Source: Opitutales bacterium (lineage in GTDB: Bacteria; Verrucomicrobiota; Verrucomicrobiia; Opitutales; UBA953). From it: a stretch of 51,116 nt of DNA. The translations under genes were made by a program, and so were the position numbers. The notes beneath the pieces are model-generated. The model was not told the DNA's origin. It worked only from the letters and a program-made list of their open reading frames with translations, and searched no databases. Location: assembly GCA_017935025.1 (NCBI GenBank), contig JAGBIL010000037.1:1-51116 (forward strand), in the 5' to 3' direction. Each line of letters opens with the position of its first letter. Position 1 is the first letter of the stretch. Positions 25,509 to 33,598 of the stretch are shown here, piece by piece.

Positions 25509-26282
25509 TTAGTGGCAACCGCGCTTAGAGGTGCGGTAAAACTCGACGAGTTTCTGAATGTGCGGGTTCGCGGAAAGCTCGGGATCTTCGAGAATTTTTT
25601 CAATCGCCTGCGTGCGGTTCAAATTCTGGTGGTAAATGATGCGGTGTGCGAGCCGAAGCGCCTTGATATCCTCCGCAGGGAAACCCCGGCGCTGGAGCGC
25701 GACCATGTTGACCATCTTGGCGCTGACGTTTTCCGTGCCCTCGACAATCATGTACGGCGGAACGTCTTGAGTGATGCGGGAACACGCCGCAAGCATCGCG
25801 TAATCTCCGATACGGCAAAATTGGTGAATCCCCGTGCCCCAGCCGAAGTTGACGTAATCGCCGCAAACGACGTGACCGGCAAACGCCGCTTGGGAGCTCA
25901 TCACGAGGTGATTGCCGATGATGCAATCGTGCGCAACGTGCGAGTAAGCGAGAATGTTGTTGTCGTTCCCGAGCGTCGTAAATTCGCCGTCTTTCGTTCC
26001 GCTGTGAACGGTAACGTATTCGCGGAAAACGTTGCGGTCGCCGATTTTCGTGCCGATGCGCCCACCGTCGTGTTTCAGGTCCTGAGTTTTCCCGCCGATA
26101 ACGGCGAACGGGAACACTTCGTTATTTTCGCCCATAATCGTGTAGCCTTCGACACAGGCGTGGTGATGAATCACTGTTCCCGCCCCGATTACCGCTTCCC
26201 CGCTGATGTAAGCGTAGGCCCCGATTTCAACATTTTCTCCGAGCTGCGCGCCCGGCTCAACAATTGCCGTGGGATGAATCAT
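25509..26282 (-). CDS. lpxA: Acyl-[ACP]--UDP-N-acetylglucosamine O-acyltransferase
   Basis: A 257-residue left-handed beta-helix acyltransferase, the first step of lipid A synthesis. The hexapeptide-repeat region covers residues 1-180 (IHPTAIVEPGAQLGENVEIG, AVIGAGTVIHHHACVEG). The catalytic-His region is SHVAHDCIIGNHLVMSSQAA at about 132-151. The helical C-terminal domain carries GLNVVALQRRGF-like text (VNMVALQRRGFPAEDIKAL). It directly follows lpxC-fabZ on the same strand, separated by a heptad repeat. Confidence 0.95.
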   Translation of the reverse strand: MIHPTAIVEPGAQLGENVEIGAYAYISGEAVIGAGTVIHHHACVEGYTIMGENNEVFPFAVIGGKTQDLKHDGGRIGTKIGDRNVFREYVTVHSGTKDGEFTTLGNDNNILAYSHVAHDCIIGNHLVMSSQAAFAGHVVCGDYVNFGWGTGIHQFCRIGDYAMLAACSRITQDVPPYMIVEGTENVSAKMVNMVALQRRGFPAEDIKALRLAHRIIYHQNLNRTQAIEKILEDPELSANPHIQKLVEFYRTSKRGCH

Positions 26283-26284
26283 TT

Positions 26285-26404
26285 TTTGAAAGATTAGAGG
26301 TTAAAGCTTAATGCTCAAAGAGAGGTGATAGGAGAAGGCTCAAAGCTTAAAGAATCTTTTGCCCGCATTCCTTTAAGCTTTAAGCCTTAAACCTTAAACT
26401 CTCT
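26285..26404. repeat. Heptad inverted repeat (TTAAAGC family) between lpxA and lpxC-fabZ
   Basis: Left units such as GATTAGA, GGTTAAA, GCTTAAT and GCTCAAA are mirrored by right units CTTTAAG, CTTTAAG, CCTTAAA, CCTTAAA. The arms are separated by a short spacer, and the whole fills the 123-base gap. The same family appears inside phage genes near 33.6-34.8 kb. Confidence 0.75.
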
Positions 26405-26405
26405 C

Positions 26406-27734
26406 TCAATATTTCGGAGCTTCGGTGAGCGTGAACATGACTTCGGCGGAGGAAACGATTTCGTCTCCGACGCGGCATTCCGCAGACGCAGCGACAATCT
26501 TGTTCCCGCGATTTTTCGTGATTTTAGAATAAATCACAACCTGATCGCCCGGCGTAACGGGCTTTCGGAATTTCACTTTGTCTGCGCTCATGAAGAAGCA
26601 GACTTTTCCGTCGATAGACGCTTTGGAAAGGAGCAACAAACCGGAAACCTGCGCCATCGCTTCGAGTTGGAGCACGCCCGGCATGACGGGATTTCCCGGG
26701 AAGTGGCCTTGGAAGAACGGTTCGTTAATCGTCACGTTTTTCACCGCCGTGATTTCCTGCTCGTCGTGGTTGATGTCCAACACGCGATCGACGAGAGCAA
26801 ACGGGTAGCGGTGCGGAACGAGGTTGAGCACTTGGCGGATATTCAGTTCCTTCGCATCCGGAGCGACAACGACTTTTGCCGGTTCCGCCTTTTTCTTCGG
26901 AGCCGTCATCAGTTCGCGAATCTTTGCAGAGAGCTTCGCGTTGAGCGCGTGTCCCGTGCGAACGGCGATAATGTGCGCCTTGATCGGAGCGCCGATGAGC
27001 ACGATGTCGCCGATAAGATCCATGATTTTATGGCGGACAAATTCATCCTTAAAGCGAAGCGGTTCCTTAGAAATGATTTTGTCCCCGCGAATGACGATTG
27101 CGGAGTCGAGCGAGCCGCCCTGAATCAAACCGGCTTTCAGAAGCGGTTCGATATCTTCGTAAATCGTAAACGTGCGCGCCGGCGAAAGCATCGCTTCGTA
27201 AATTTCCGGCGAAACGTCGATTGTGAGGTGCTGCGTATGCACGCCGCGATCGTCCGCCGAGGTGCAGGTGATGCGCAAACCGTCGTGCGGGAGCGCGATA
27301 ATGGAGCGATTCCCGTCTACAATGGAAACGGGTTCTTTGAGTTCAAAATATTTGCGGTCCTTGTCCTGCTCGACGATGCCTGCTTCCTGAATAAGCAAAA
27401 CATACGGTCGGGCGGAACCGTCGAGAATAGGCGGCTCGGATTCGTTCATTTCGACGTAGCAGTTGTCGATTCCCATTCCGTTGAGTGCGGAATTAATGTG
27501 CTCAATCGTGTGGAGCTTGATGTGGTTTTGCTCAACGGTGGTCTGGCGTTGCATTTCCGAGCCCAACACCAAGTCCGCAACAGGTCGCACTTCCGGTTTG
27601 CCGTAAAGATCCACGCGACGGAAAACAATGCCCGTGTCCACGGGAGCGGGTTTGAGCGTCAGCGTCACATCTTTTCCGGTGTGAAGAGCTTTGCCGCCGA
27701 TAGCAACTTCTTTCTGAATCGTGCGTTGTTTCAT
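26406..27734 (-). CDS. lpxC-fabZ: Bifunctional UDP-3-O-acyl-GlcNAc deacetylase / beta-hydroxyacyl-ACP dehydratase
   Basis: A 442-residue fusion. Residues 1-280 are LpxC, the zinc deacetylase that commits UDP-GlcNAc to lipid [17 protein letters not shown] with the zinc ligand His79 and [12 protein letters not shown] with the second His/Asp are present. Residues about 300-440 are FabZ, the fatty-acid dehydratase, with the active-site motif [11 protein letters not shown] and [20 protein letters not shown] lysine/alanine linker ([15 protein letters not shown]) joins them. This fusion is known in Bacteroidetes and some related lineages. It supports a Gram-negative organism making lipid A. Confidence 0.95.
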   Translation of the reverse strand: MKQRTIQKEVAIGGKALHTGKDVTLTLKPAPVDTGIVFRRVDLYGKPEVRPVADLVLGSEMQRQTTVEQNHIKLHTIEHINSALNGMGIDNCYVEMNESEPPILDGSARPYVLLIQEAGIVEQDKDRKYFELKEPVSIVDGNRSIIALPHDGLRITCTSADDRGVHTQHLTIDVSPEIYEAMLSPARTFTIYEDIEPLLKAGLIQGGSLDSAIVIRGDKIISKEPLRFKDEFVRHKIMDLIGDIVLIGAPIKAHIIAVRTGHALNAKLSAKIRELMTAPKKKAEPAKVVVAPDAKELNIRQVLNLVPHRYPFALVDRVLDINHDEQEITAVKNVTINEPFFQGHFPGNPVMPGVLQLEAMAQVSGLLLLSKASIDGKVCFFMSADKVKFRKPVTPGDQVVIYSKITKNRGNKIVAASAECRVGDEIVSSAEVMFTLTEAPKY

Positions 27735-27901
27735 TGAACTAAGGATCAGGGTGAATTAATGAGTGAAATATATCGAAAAATCAGTTTCGTGCTTTGCAGA
27801 ATTTAAACAAACCGTACAAAGCGTGTAAATTTAAATCTGTTCTAATTTACGCGTTAGATGCCGAAAAAGAAATGTTCTGCACGCGAAAAGAGAAACAAAC
27901 T

Positions 27902-28369
27902 TTAACGCCCGCAAAATTCAATTTGCCGGAGCGCCTCGTAGGTCGCAATTCCGGCAGCGGTCGACAGATTTAGCGAGCGCAACGTTTCCGCCGGCTGGGG
28001 GATTTTGATTTCAAAATCTTTCCCGACAAAATCGTGCAACCACTCGGGAGCACCATGCCCTTCGTTCCCGAAAACAAGTCCGTCTCCGTCGCGGAAGTCC
28101 GCTTCCCACAGCCCCCTCTCCGCCTTCGTCGTGAGCAACCAGAGTCGTGTCGGTCGCTCCGGAAATGCCAAAAATGCCTCCCAATTCCCGTGGTGTACCA
28201 CGTCGAGAGACTTCCAGTAGTCCATACCCGACCGACGCAAATGCGCGTCCGTTATCGTAAATCCCAACGGATGAATCAAGTGCAGGCGGGAACGCGTAAT
28301 CGCGCACATCCGACCGATATTTCCGGTATTTTGAGGTATTTCCGGATTAAACAAAACAATGTGAAGCAT
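27902..28369 (-). CDS. trmL: tRNA (cytidine/uridine-34-2'-O)-methyltransferase TrmL
   Basis: A 155-residue SPOUT methyltransferase that modifies the wobble base of tRNA-Leu. The family signature is nearly complete: MLHIVLFNPEIPQNTGNIGRMC at the start, LHLIHPLGF, LVFGNEGHGAP (knot) and IPQPAETLRSLNLSTAAGIATYEALRQ at the end. Length is typical. It is minimal and acts as a dimer. The 167-base gap to lpxC-fabZ holds no gene. Confidence 0.94.
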   Translation of the reverse strand: MLHIVLFNPEIPQNTGNIGRMCAITRSRLHLIHPLGFTITDAHLRRSGMDYWKSLDVVHHGNWEAFLAFPERPTRLWLLTTKAERGLWEADFRDGDGLVFGNEGHGAPEWLHDFVGKDFEIKIPQPAETLRSLNLSTAAGIATYEALRQIEFCGR

Positions 28370-28374
28370 TTTTT

Positions 28375-28440
28375 AGTGGAAAAAGTGGGAGAGTGGAGGA
28401 GTGGAGGAGTGGGAAAGTAAAAGAGTTAGAGGTGGAAAAG
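28375..28440. repeat. Octad repeat (AGTGGAGG family), left arm
   Basis: Units of the type AGTGGAGG, AGTGGGAA and AGTAAAAG run tandemly. The complementary family (CCACTTTT, CCACTCCT) lies at 28831-28874 on the far side of the four-helix-bundle gene, so the two form inverted flanks around it. Confidence 0.65.
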
Positions 28441-28455
28441 CGGACTGGCGGAGGG

Positions 28456-28838
28456 TTATTTTCGAGAGGCGAAATTATTTTTTAAGGCAGTCAGCATCAA
28501 TGAAATTTCCCGGAGATCTTCTTTAACCGAACCAAAGTCTGCATCGGCAAGGATTCGAACATCGTTTGCCAGTTGAAGTTGGCAACAAATCTCCATCAAC
28601 GCCCGTAAGCAATTTCAAGAAAACGTTCTCGTTCCTTGTACGAAGCGCGACTGCTCCCTTCCGCAATATTGGATGCAACGGAAACCGAAGCTCGCCGGAT
28701 TCGTTCGACAAGCCCGAATTTTTCGCTTGAAGGAAAATTTTTCGTAATTTCATAAAGTTTTCTGTAAAGCGCCCTCGCTTTCTGCCAAACAATCAACTTT
28801 TCAAACCCGAATTTTAAATCATTCATACCCTTCTCCAC
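28456..28838 (-). pseudogene. Frameshifted four-helix-bundle (23S rRNA IVP-like) gene
   Basis: The first part (MNDLKFGFEKLIVWQKARAL, SSEKFGLVERIRRASVSVASNIAEGSSR, FLEIAYG) is a clear member of the small four-helix-bundle family first found in 23S rRNA intervening sequences. The frame then shifts by one base; the rest (LMEICCQLQLANDVRILADA, SVKEDLREISLMLTAL) continues in another frame to a stop at 28456. One extra G in the GGG at about 28608 would restore AYGALMEICCQ and give a protein of about 127 residues. The family's function is unclear. Octad repeats flank the gene in opposite orientation. Confidence 0.78.
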
Positions 28839-28874
28839 TTTCTAACTTTTCCACTTTTTCCACTCCTCCACTTC
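28831..28874. repeat. Octad repeat (CCACTTTT family), right arm
   Basis: Units TTCTCCAC, TTTCCAC and TTCCACTCC form the inverse of the left arm at 28375-28440. The pair brackets the frameshifted four-helix-bundle gene within about 500 bases. Confidence 0.6.
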
Positions 28875-28878
28875 CCCG

Positions 28879-29469
28879 TCACTGCGGATAAACCATCAGA
28901 CACGCCATTCCGGCGGCCTCCGCCGCGTCAAATCCTTTCGGGCTGTCCTCAATGACAAGACATTCCGACGCGGGAACGCCGAGCTTCTTCGCCGCCAGCA
29001 GAAACAAATCCGGTGCCGGCTTGCAGTTTGCCACATCTTCCGACGTTACCACCACAGGGAAAAGCTCCGCCACTCCGATAGTTTTCAGAATATCGTGGAC
29101 TTCTTTGCGAAATCCGCCCGATGCCACGGCGAGCTTCGCTCCGCGCTCCGCCAGCCGCTTAGCATATGCGCAAACATCCGAAATCGGCGTAACTTCGCAA
29201 ATATGCTCATCAAGATAAGCGTGATAATCCGGCAACAATTTTTCGATGCTGATTTTAAAACCGTAGCGAGCTTCGAGAATCGCAATCGTGTCCGCCGTAT
29301 TCATTCCGCCGAGCGTGCAGAAAAACTCCCACGGGAACGCCCAATTCCCGCCAACCTGCCGACACACGGAATATTCCCACGCCGCGTGGTGCAGCTTCAT
29401 CGATGCCGCAAGCGTGCCGTCGCAATCAAAAATATAAGCGCTAAAAGGTTCTTTCATTTCGGAGCTCAT
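28879..29469 (-). CDS. HAD-superfamily phosphatase (beta-phosphoglucomutase-like)
   Basis: A 196-residue haloacid dehalogenase-like hydrolase. Motif I is FDCDGTLAAS, with nucleophile Asp15 and acid Asp17. A helical cap follows (residues about 22-90). LAVASGGF is motif II, CKPAPDLFLLAAKKLGV motif III, and VIEDSPKGFDAAEAAGM motif IV. This arrangement matches the group containing phosphoglucomutases and small sugar-phosphate phosphatases. The substrate cannot be named. Confidence 0.88.
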   Translation of the reverse strand: MSSEMKEPFSAYIFDCDGTLAASMKLHHAAWEYSVCRQVGGNWAFPWEFFCTLGGMNTADTIAILEARYGFKISIEKLLPDYHAYLDEHICEVTPISDVCAYAKRLAERGAKLAVASGGFRKEVHDILKTIGVAELFPVVVTSEDVANCKPAPDLFLLAAKKLGVPASECLVIEDSPKGFDAAEAAGMACLMVYPQ

Positions 29470-29665
29470 AAAAATCCGACTGAGTCTAACGACTCATCTT
29501 GCCTCACGCAATTTCTAACACGACGAATCCTCTTCCGTTCCGACACGCAACGGCGAAGAAGTTCGAACGTCCGCCGAGGGAAATGCGGCAAAAAAAAATT
29601 CCGACTTTCCGAAACGGGCTTTTTAAACATTGCATTTCACGGGAAAAACTAAGAGCCTTTCGCTA

Positions 29666-30931
29666 ATGCCCAAGTTGCGGACAGTCTGCCTCTCGAATGC
29701 GTTCCCGCCCGATTCCCGATGCGGCGCTTTTGCGGCGGCAAGCTTCTCTACGATTGAAAATCTCGCTCGTTCCCGCGAGTGGGTTCTGCGTCGTTTTTGC
29801 GGAAAATTCGACGGAGCGGAAGCAAGCGAAGATTTTTCCCCGATTTTGTCGCGCATAGACGGCGATTCCGCCGACGCGAAATTGTGGCGCGGCTACCGTA
29901 TGCTTTCGTCAAACTCCGTTACCACTGCTGAAAAAGTCGCCACGATGGCTCGCCGCGGGAACGCGTTTCTGATTTTAAACCCCACCGGACTTTCCACGCA
30001 GGAATGGATGCTCGCGCTTGCCCAAGCGCAAACCGCGATTCCATGGGTGGACTCCGATTGGCCACAAAACTATCCCGCCTGCGACCCGTTTTGGACGCTG
30101 GCGCTAAAACACCGTCATTCGCTTTCTCCGGCAACCCTGATCGCGTCCGCGCTCATCCGCTCGCTTTACGGCGAAGTGCGTCCGCACCCGGAGAATTTCT
30201 GCTGCGTGCGTGCGGCGATTTTTGCGACCGAAAATCTGCGGGAACGCAACGCCGCAGCATTCCCGAACCTGGAGCGCTCCGCCGTGATCCCGCCGCCCGT
30301 CGATCCGAAGCTGTTTCCGTTTGAAGAAACTTCGCCCGAGCGTACCTGCGTGTGGGGTTGGAACGGCAGTTTTTCGGAAAATTCCGGCATCCTCGTCGCA
30401 CTCGATACCTTTGCCCGCCACGCCTTTTCCAATCCGCAAATGCATATGCTTTTGGCGGGCAACGCGGATTCGGGCGAAGCCGAAAAACTTCGTTCCCGTA
30501 TTCAAGCGGTACCCGGGCTCGCCCAACGGATTTCTTTCGTCGGAGAAATTCCGCGGGAACGCCTCGCACAGGATTTTTTCCGCCGCATCGGGCTTTACGT
30601 CTTTATTCCGAAGGACGAAACCGCGTTCCCGCTCGAAGCCGCCGAAGCCATGGCTTGCGGTTGCCTCGTTTTCGCGTCAATGACCGACGAACTTCGCAAT
30701 CTCGTTTCTCCCGACACGCCAACCCTCTTTAATGCCCGCGCGCCCGAGACCGCGCGCATGATGAGCGACCTTGTCGTGCGTATGTCGCCGGAAGAATGGG
30801 CGCTCACGGCGGCAGACGGCGCTGCACGCGTGCAGGAACGCTTCGCACCCGCCCGCGTCGAAGCCGCGCTCGCCGAATTTCTCGAATCCGCCGCCGTGTT
30901 CCCGCCGAGCGAACCCGCTCCGCAAGAATGA
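29666..30931 (+). CDS. GT-B glycosyltransferase (group 1-like)
   Basis: A 421-residue protein with start at 29666. Its C-terminal half is a GT4-type glycosyltransferase: a Rossmann strand VWGWNGSFSENSGILVALDTF, MLLAGNADSGEAEKL, ISFVGEIPRERL, YVFIPKDETAFPLEAAEAMACGCLVFASM (E-x7-E nucleotide-sugar motif). The N-terminal half is less conserved, as usual for the acceptor domain. It may act in LPS or exopolysaccharide synthesis. The proximity of sugar and lipid A genes fits but is not proof. No Shine-Dalgarno sequence is seen. Confidence 0.8.
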   Translation: MPKLRTVCLSNAFPPDSRCGAFAAASFSTIENLARSREWVLRRFCGKFDGAEASEDFSPILSRIDGDSADAKLWRGYRMLSSNSVTTAEKVATMARRGNAFLILNPTGLSTQEWMLALAQAQTAIPWVDSDWPQNYPACDPFWTLALKHRHSLSPATLIASALIRSLYGEVRPHPENFCCVRAAIFATENLRERNAAAFPNLERSAVIPPPVDPKLFPFEETSPERTCVWGWNGSFSENSGILVALDTFARHAFSNPQMHMLLAGNADSGEAEKLRSRIQAVPGLAQRISFVGEIPRERLAQDFFRRIGLYVFIPKDETAFPLEAAEAMACGCLVFASMTDELRNLVSPDTPTLFNARAPETARMMSDLVVRMSPEEWALTAADGAARVQERFAPARVEAALAEFLESAAVFPPSEPAPQE

Positions 30932-30976
30932 GCGTCGCCTTTTTCGCGGAAACACGTAAGACTTTTTCATCTTCTT

Positions 30977-31954
30977 ATGACGAAAAAAACGAAACCTTCC
31001 GACGGCGTTCCCGCGCCGAAAAAACTTGCGCTTTACACGCTTGCGCTCGACGCCTTGCAAATCGCAAAGCTCGGAGAAATTTGCGCGGACAACTCGGCGT
31101 TTGAACCGACGCAAACCGCGTACACACATTTTTCCTACAAGTCCAAAACGCACGCGGTAACCGTTGCCGCCTACACGTCGGGGAAAGTCGTCATCTCCGG
31201 AAAAGGCACGGAGGAATTTGTCGCCAACATTTTGGAACCGCAGGTTACGGGTGAGGCGCGCCTCGGCTACGACGAAGTACACAACCCGGAATGGTTTGAA
31301 ACGCACGCGGGGTTGGACGAATCCGGCAAGGGCGATCTTTTCGGTCCCGTCGTTTCCGCCTGCGTCATCGCGGGAAAAAGCGCCGTTGAAAAATGGATCG
31401 CCGCCGGCGTGAAAGATTCCAAACAAGTCGCGTCCGATAAGAAAATTTTCGAGCTGGAAAAAATCATTCGCAACACGCCCGGAGTCATCGTCAAAACCGC
31501 TTTCGCACGTATTGAAAAATACAATACATTGTACAAAAAATTCGGGAATCTAAACGCGCTTCTCGGGCATTTGCATTTTCTCGCCTTGAAGGAAGCGCTT
31601 GCCGAAGCGGAAGAGCACGACGCGGAAATGCCGGCGTGGGGCTTGCTCGACCAATTTTCCAAATCGCCGATCGTACAACGCAATCTTGCCCGCAACGGAA
31701 TTGATTTTGACCTGAAAATGCGCACCAAGGCAGAAAGCGATCCCGTCGTCGCTGCGGCATCAATCGTCGCACGCGCCGCATACGTTCGCGAAATCGAAAA
31801 AATCTCCGAACTCGCGGGAACGCCCGTCCCGAAAGGTTCCGGAGCGGAGGCGAAGAAAACGGCGACGGAAATTTTCCGCAAATTCGGTGCGGAGCGTTTC
31901 GGCGAATTCGTCAAACTTCACTTCAAAACCGCATCCGAAGCGGCGCTCCCGTAA
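30977..31954 (+). CDS. rnhC: Ribonuclease HIII
   Basis: A 325-residue type 2 RNase H that cuts RNA in RNA-DNA hybrids. It has the HIII-specific N-terminal TBP-like substrate-binding domain (residues about 18-90), then the catalytic core starting GLDESGKGDLFGPVV with Asp114 and Glu115, the WIAAGVKDSKQVASDKK block, LLDQFSK with the third acidic residue, and RTKAESDPVVAAASIVARAAY with the last. Downstream lies rsmE on the same strand. Confidence 0.93.
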   Translation: MTKKTKPSDGVPAPKKLALYTLALDALQIAKLGEICADNSAFEPTQTAYTHFSYKSKTHAVTVAAYTSGKVVISGKGTEEFVANILEPQVTGEARLGYDEVHNPEWFETHAGLDESGKGDLFGPVVSACVIAGKSAVEKWIAAGVKDSKQVASDKKIFELEKIIRNTPGVIVKTAFARIEKYNTLYKKFGNLNALLGHLHFLALKEALAEAEEHDAEMPAWGLLDQFSKSPIVQRNLARNGIDFDLKMRTKAESDPVVAAASIVARAAYVREIEKISELAGTPVPKGSGAEAKKTATEIFRKFGAERFGEFVKLHFKTASEAALP

Positions 31955-31958
31955 ACAT

Positions 31959-32000
31959 TCCCACTCATCATCCTTCCACTTTTTCCACTTTCAACTTTCG
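31959..32000. repeat. Octad/heptad repeat (TCCACTTT family) between rnhC and rsmE
   Basis: CCACTCATCATCC then TTCCACTTT, TTCCACTTT and CAACTTTCG fill the gap up to the rsmE start codon, in the same family as 28375-28874. A longer rsmE frame would translate through it, which is unlikely. Confidence 0.55.
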
Positions 32001-32759
32001 ATGTTGCGCGCCTACCATCCGTTTGACGTTCCCGCCGAAGCCACGACGCTGACGCTTTCCCGTGACGAAAGTTTCCACATCGTCAAAGTGCTTCGCGCCC
32101 GGTCCGACGAAACAATCACCGCGTTCGACGGACGCGGGAACAGCTGGTCCGGACACATGATTTCAGCCGACCCGAAGGCGCTTGAAATCTCAATCGAAAC
32201 GCGGGAATGCATAGAACCGCCGAAGTGCAAAATCGCACTCGCGCAAATGCTTCCGAAGGGTTCGCTCGCCGACGATATTATCCGTGCCGCCGTCGAAATC
32301 GGGCTTTCCGGATTTTATCCGATTCTCGGCGCACGCTCCGAAATGAAGCTCGATGCCGCCCGCGCCGAACACAAGTTGGAACGCTGGCGCGCCATCGCCG
32401 TCGAAGCCTGCAAACAAAGCGGAAATCCGTTTGTTCCCGAAATTTTCCCTGTTGCATCCTCAAAAGAATTTTTCGTCAAAATGAAAAACGAGAGCGCGGG
32501 AACGCTCAAACTCACGGCAAGCCTCGAAGCGGGAACGCGCACCTGCCGCGAAATCGAAAATGATTTCCGTAAAAATCCCCCGGAAAAAATCCTCTGGCTC
32601 GTCGGTCCGGAAGGCGATCTTTCCCCTGAAGAATACACGACCGCACGAGCGGCGGGATTTTTGCCCGCCCGCCTCGGAAATTTCGTGCTTCGTGTTCCGA
32701 CCGCTGCGCTTTACTGCCTCTCCGTCGCAGACCAAATGCGCGGGAACTTTTCCGCCTGA
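32001..32759 (+). CDS. rsmE: 16S rRNA (uridine-1498-N3)-methyltransferase RsmE
   Basis: A 252-residue SPOUT methyltransferase with an N-terminal PUA-like domain (LRAYHPFD... SRDESFHIVKVLRARSDETI, typical of the family) and a C-terminal knot with VGPEGDLSPEEY, GFLPARLGNFVLRVPTAALYCLSVADQM. KGSLADDIIRAAVEIGLSGF and AVEACKQSGN are further RsmE blocks. The start at 32001 is chosen because upstream in-frame sequence is repeat DNA. Confidence 0.93.
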   Translation: MLRAYHPFDVPAEATTLTLSRDESFHIVKVLRARSDETITAFDGRGNSWSGHMISADPKALEISIETRECIEPPKCKIALAQMLPKGSLADDIIRAAVEIGLSGFYPILGARSEMKLDAARAEHKLERWRAIAVEACKQSGNPFVPEIFPVASSKEFFVKMKNESAGTLKLTASLEAGTRTCREIENDFRKNPPEKILWLVGPEGDLSPEEYTTARAAGFLPARLGNFVLRVPTAALYCLSVADQMRGNFSA

Positions 32760-32779
32760 CCGCCCCGTAAACTCAAAAA

Positions 32780-32828
32780 CAAAAAAAAGCCCGCAATCCC
32801 TTTATTTGAGAGGATTTGCGGGCTTTTT
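32780..32828. terminator. Bidirectional terminator between rsmE and the tRNA-Ser remnant
   Basis: AGCCCGCAATCC and GGATTTGCGGGCT form a stem around TTTATTTGAGA, with A-runs on the left and T's on the right. It can end rsmE transcripts and is also the 3' terminator of the tRNA-Ser on the minus strand. Confidence 0.75.
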
Positions 32829-32832
32829 AAAG

Positions 32833-32858
32833 TGGCGGAGAGAGAGGGATTCGAACCG
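32833..32858 (-). other. Probable prophage attachment site (3' end of a tRNA-Ser gene)
   Basis: On the minus strand this reads GGTTCGAATCCCTCTCTCTC then CGCCA, the T-loop, 3' acceptor strand and CCA of tRNA-Ser. To the right of TTCGAAT the sequence stops resembling a tRNA; the 5' T-stem (expected GAGGG) is replaced. Only the last 25 or so bases of the gene remain here, as expected for an attL/attR core of an element integrated into tRNA-Ser. Next to it, 32859-33079 holds GC-rich, arginine-coding repeats and a doubtful 83-codon frame (32832-33083) that overlaps the next gene by ATGA. No integrase is adjacent, so it should lie at the other end outside the window. Confidence 0.75.
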
Positions 32859-33079
32859 GCGAGTCGACGAGCGAAGCGAGAAAATATGCGGGACGGACGG
32901 GAAAAGTCCGAACCGAGTGCGAACCGAAAGCGAAAATACGGAAAAAACCGGTCGCGAAGAAAGCGGAGGATTTTTCCGGGAATAAGCAGGCGGGTCCGGC
33001 GAAGGTCGCGCAAAGGAGCGAGCGGAACGGAAAGACGCCGACGGCGGAGCGGGACGGGAGGAATGAACCGTCGGGCACG

Positions 33080-33598
33080 ATGAGTTCGTCGGCGCAGGTA
33101 GGCACGCAGACGTCGGAGAGGAACGGGAGGAATGAGAAGAGTTGTTCGCGTGCGGCGGTATCCGGCGAAAGTTATTTGCGCGCGCTTGATGCGGACGCGC
33201 GGATCGTAGAAGCGTTCACGATGAGCGAGATTATGGCGGCGGTGAAGGCGGGGCTGGGGAAGTTGCCGATTATGGCGGCGGACACGTTTTTCCTGCGCGG
33301 CGAGTATGCGGCGAGCGTGCTCGGCAAACCGCGCAAGTGGGGACATGTAAGCCCGTCGGCGATTCTTAGACTTGGCGCCGGGCGTGCGTTTGATTGCGTT
33401 AAGGAACTTCGTCGGTTGGAAGATATTTTTGAGGAGATCCGGAAGCGATTCGAAAAAGTCCGTTCCCGTTTCGCGGGCGCCGCCGGAGCGACGGGAACGC
33501 CGGTCGTGTCGCTCCCAGCACCCCGCACCCCTGCCGGGCAGGAAAAGCAAACGAAGAAAGCAAAAGGACGCGTTTCGGCGAAGGGAGGGAAGCGATGA
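33080..33598 (+). CDS. Phage early hypothetical protein
   Basis: A 172-residue protein of unknown function. The region from about 32 to 125 is compact and hydrophobic/charged (YLRALDADARIVEAFTMSEIMAAVKAGLGKLPIMAADTFFLRGEYAASVLGK), followed by a charged helix (CVKELRRLEDIFEEIRKRFEKVRSRF) and a proline- and lysine-rich tail. The first 30 residues are low in complexity, so the true start may be later. Its last 4 bases overlap the next start (ATGA), as do the next two junctions, indicating one early transcript. A DNA-binding role is possible but not shown. Confidence 0.5.
   Translation: MSSSAQVGTQTSERNGRNEKSCSRAAVSGESYLRALDADARIVEAFTMSEIMAAVKAGLGKLPIMAADTFFLRGEYAASVLGKPRKWGHVSPSAILRLGAGRAFDCVKELRRLEDIFEEIRKRFEKVRSRFAGAAGATGTPVVSLPAPRTPAGQEKQTKKAKGRVSAKGGKR

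Noticed and set aside
32832..33083. An 83-codon plus-strand frame overlapping the next phage gene by ATGA
   Set aside because: It begins inside the tRNA-Ser remnant and encodes almost only R, K, S and G. The 4-base overlap is noted but not enough support.
32711..33550. A 279-codon minus-strand frame across the attachment site
   Set aside because: Its end (GSNPSLSA...) is the usual false translation of a tRNA-Ser 3' end and terminator; the rest is arginine-rich antisense.
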